Both the position numbers and the translations under genes were made by a program. A stretch of DNA of 64,000 nt from assembly GCF_030551255.1 (NCBI RefSeq), contig NZ_CP130630.1, forward strand, positions 1,922,001 to 1,986,000. The letters are read 5' to 3'. Source of the stretch: Streptomyces sp. NL15-2K (GTDB lineage Bacteria; Actinomycetota; Actinomycetes; Streptomycetales; Streptomycetaceae). The notes under the pieces were generated by a model. The model was given only the letters and a program-made list of their open reading frames with translations, had not been told where the DNA came from and did no database searches. Of the stretch, positions 63,075 through 64,000 are shown piece by piece (the first letter of the stretch is position 1; each line of letters begins with the position of its first letter).

Positions 63075-63503
63075 ATGGCCGAAGTCAGCGCGGAGGCACG
63101 GATCGGGGCACCCGCGGAGAAGGTCTGGGACCGGCTGACCGACTGGTCCTCGTACGGCGAGTGGAACGCGACCCACACCAGCTTCCCCAAGGGCGGCCCC
63201 GAGTCCCTCGCCGTGGGCGGGACGTTCCAGGAGAACATGAAGCTCATGGGGTTCCCGGCCGAGGTCGAGTGGACCATCGAGGAGCTGGAGCCGGCCCGGG
63301 TGTTCGCGATCCGCGGCAAGGGCCCGATGGCCGTGACCGTCGCCACGCGCTACACCCTCACGCCCGACGGCGACGCCACGTCGGTCCGCATCGACGGCGA
63401 GTTCACCGGCGCGGCCGTCTCGCTGATGGCGGGCAAGCTCAAGGACTCGGCGACGGCCGCCCTGAACGAGTCGCTGCGCAAGCTGGCCGGACTGGTGAGC
63501 TGA
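63075..63503 (+). CDS. SRPBCC-family (polyketide cyclase/START-like) protein
   Basis: 142 residues from ATG 63075 (AAGAGGTGG upstream). Helix-grip fold: SAEARIGAPAEKVWDRLTDW, SSYGEWNATHTSFPKGGP, VEWTIEELEPARVFAIRGKG, and a long C-terminal helix (LKDSATAALNESLRKLAGL). These bind hydrophobic ligands; many are of unknown function. It is followed by a terminator and by a convergent PadR gene, its possible regulator. Confidence 0.88.
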   Translation: MAEVSAEARIGAPAEKVWDRLTDWSSYGEWNATHTSFPKGGPESLAVGGTFQENMKLMGFPAEVEWTIEELEPARVFAIRGKGPMAVTVATRYTLTPDGDATSVRIDGEFTGAAVSLMAGKLKDSATAALNESLRKLAGLVS

Positions 63504-63518
63504 CGGCCGCACGCAGCA

Positions 63519-63550
63519 AGGCGCCCCGCGGATCGCTCCACGGGGCGCCT
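63519..63550. terminator. Terminator between the SRPBCC and PadR genes
   Basis: 10 bp stem AGGCGCCCCG/CGGGGCGCCT with a 12-base loop, 16 bp after the SRPBCC stop, between convergent genes, so probably bidirectional. Confidence 0.8.
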
Positions 63551-63602
63551 GCCGCACTACGGACGGTCCGGCCGTACGACCGGCTGTCCGGCCGCCGGGC
63601 CA

Positions 63603-64000
63603 TCAGTCCTCGTCGGCGAGGATCAGGTACAGCTTCTTGCGGGTGTCGTTGATGACAGCGAGCGCCTTCTCGCGCTGCTCCTTGCTGCCGGTCTTCCAGA
63701 CCTGCCCGAAGGCCTCCATCAGACCGAAGCCGGCCTGCCGGATCTCGCCAAGGGCCTCCCAGTCGACACCGCGCGAGGCTTCCTCCCACGGCGCGTCGGG
63801 CCCCTCGTCGGCCGCGGTACGGCCGGCGTCGGTGAGCGAGAACAGATTCTTGCCGCCCTCACTCTCGCTGGTGATCAGCCCCTCGTCCTCCAGCAGCTGG
63901 AGGGTGGGGTACACCGAACCAGGGCTGGGCTTCCACGCCCCGCCGCTGCGCTCGGCGATCTCCTGGATCATCTCGTAACCGTGCATGGGCCGGTCCTTCA
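63603..64000 (-). CDS. PadR-family transcriptional regulator, 5' end beyond window
   Basis: At least 132 residues in the window; the frame continues through the right edge (KDRPMHGYEM at 63984-64000), and the usual 15-20 residue start is outside. Winged helix: HGYEMIQEIAERSGGAWKPS, PGSVYPTLQLLEDEGLITSE; then GGKNLFSLTDAGRTAADEG and a C-terminal dimerisation helix (KEQREKALAVINDTRKKLYL). Typical PadR subfamily 2 repressor, which often responds to a toxic compound. The gene it controls cannot be seen unless it is the convergent SRPBCC gene. Confidence 0.9.
   Translation of the reverse strand, partial: KDRPMHGYEMIQEIAERSGGAWKPSPGSVYPTLQLLEDEGLITSESEGGKNLFSLTDAGRTAADEGPDAPWEEASRGVDWEALGEIRQAGFGLMEAFGQVWKTGSKEQREKALAVINDTRKKLYLILADED

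Overview
The window is high-GC actinobacterial DNA, almost certainly Streptomyces: GC-rich third codon positions, GTG starts, dense four-base ATGA/GTGA gene overlaps, and typical families (MocR regulators, PPOX flavoproteins, CbtAB, DUF3093, YcnI, CadI).

Region 1 (1-16,000, minus strand) holds two giant NRPS genes joined by a GTGA overlap. The upstream gene reads [unassigned N-terminal region]-A(Gly)-T-Cy-A(Cys, with inserted oxidase)-T. The downstream gene, which runs off the left edge, reads docking-C-A(Ser)-T-E-Cy-A(Cys)-T-E... The inferred chain is Gly-thiazole-D-Ser-thiazoline, with a further epimerisation. Two pairs of near-identical DNA blocks (953 and 634 bp) record recent module duplication or gene conversion.

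Region 2 (16.5-22.2 kb) looks like a decayed mobile island. It has a 5'-truncated tyrosine integrase, a second small integrase relic 4.6 kb away, a CadI-like gene, two frameshifted arsenic genes and other gene scraps. It also carries an intact stand-alone rpoA (RNA polymerase alpha) far from any ribosomal operon.

Region 3 (22.3-41.6 kb) is a metal and CO2 homeostasis block. It contains a CmtR-CDF-methyltransferase operon with a palindromic operator, a second CDF exporter, and a copper set (copC, copD-ctaG, a DsbA-like protein, YcnI, and a frameshifted CopC-CopD fusion). It also has a cobalamin riboswitch upstream of cbtB-cbtA, and a SulP transporter next to a beta-carbonic anhydrase.

Region 4 (42.3-64 kb) mixes core-like pairs of regulator and target with an aromatic-metabolism set at 46.7-55.8 kb: an AraC regulator, a flavin monooxygenase, a frameshifted HpaB-type hydroxylase, an MFS exporter, an NmrA-type reductase, a broken chorismate-binding enzyme and a class II DAHP synthase. 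An IS481 element follows. The pairs include LysR/EamA and MocR/PPOX/PaiB. Three copies of a CTAG-bounded palindromic repeat sit exactly at gene 3' ends and form stop codons of their neighbours.

Many otherwise well-conserved genes (arsC, arsO-like, carbonic anhydrase, copCD, hpaB, trpE-like) carry single small indels. This may be real decay or sequence error, and read-level data would be needed to tell. No tRNA, rRNA or CRISPR array was seen.
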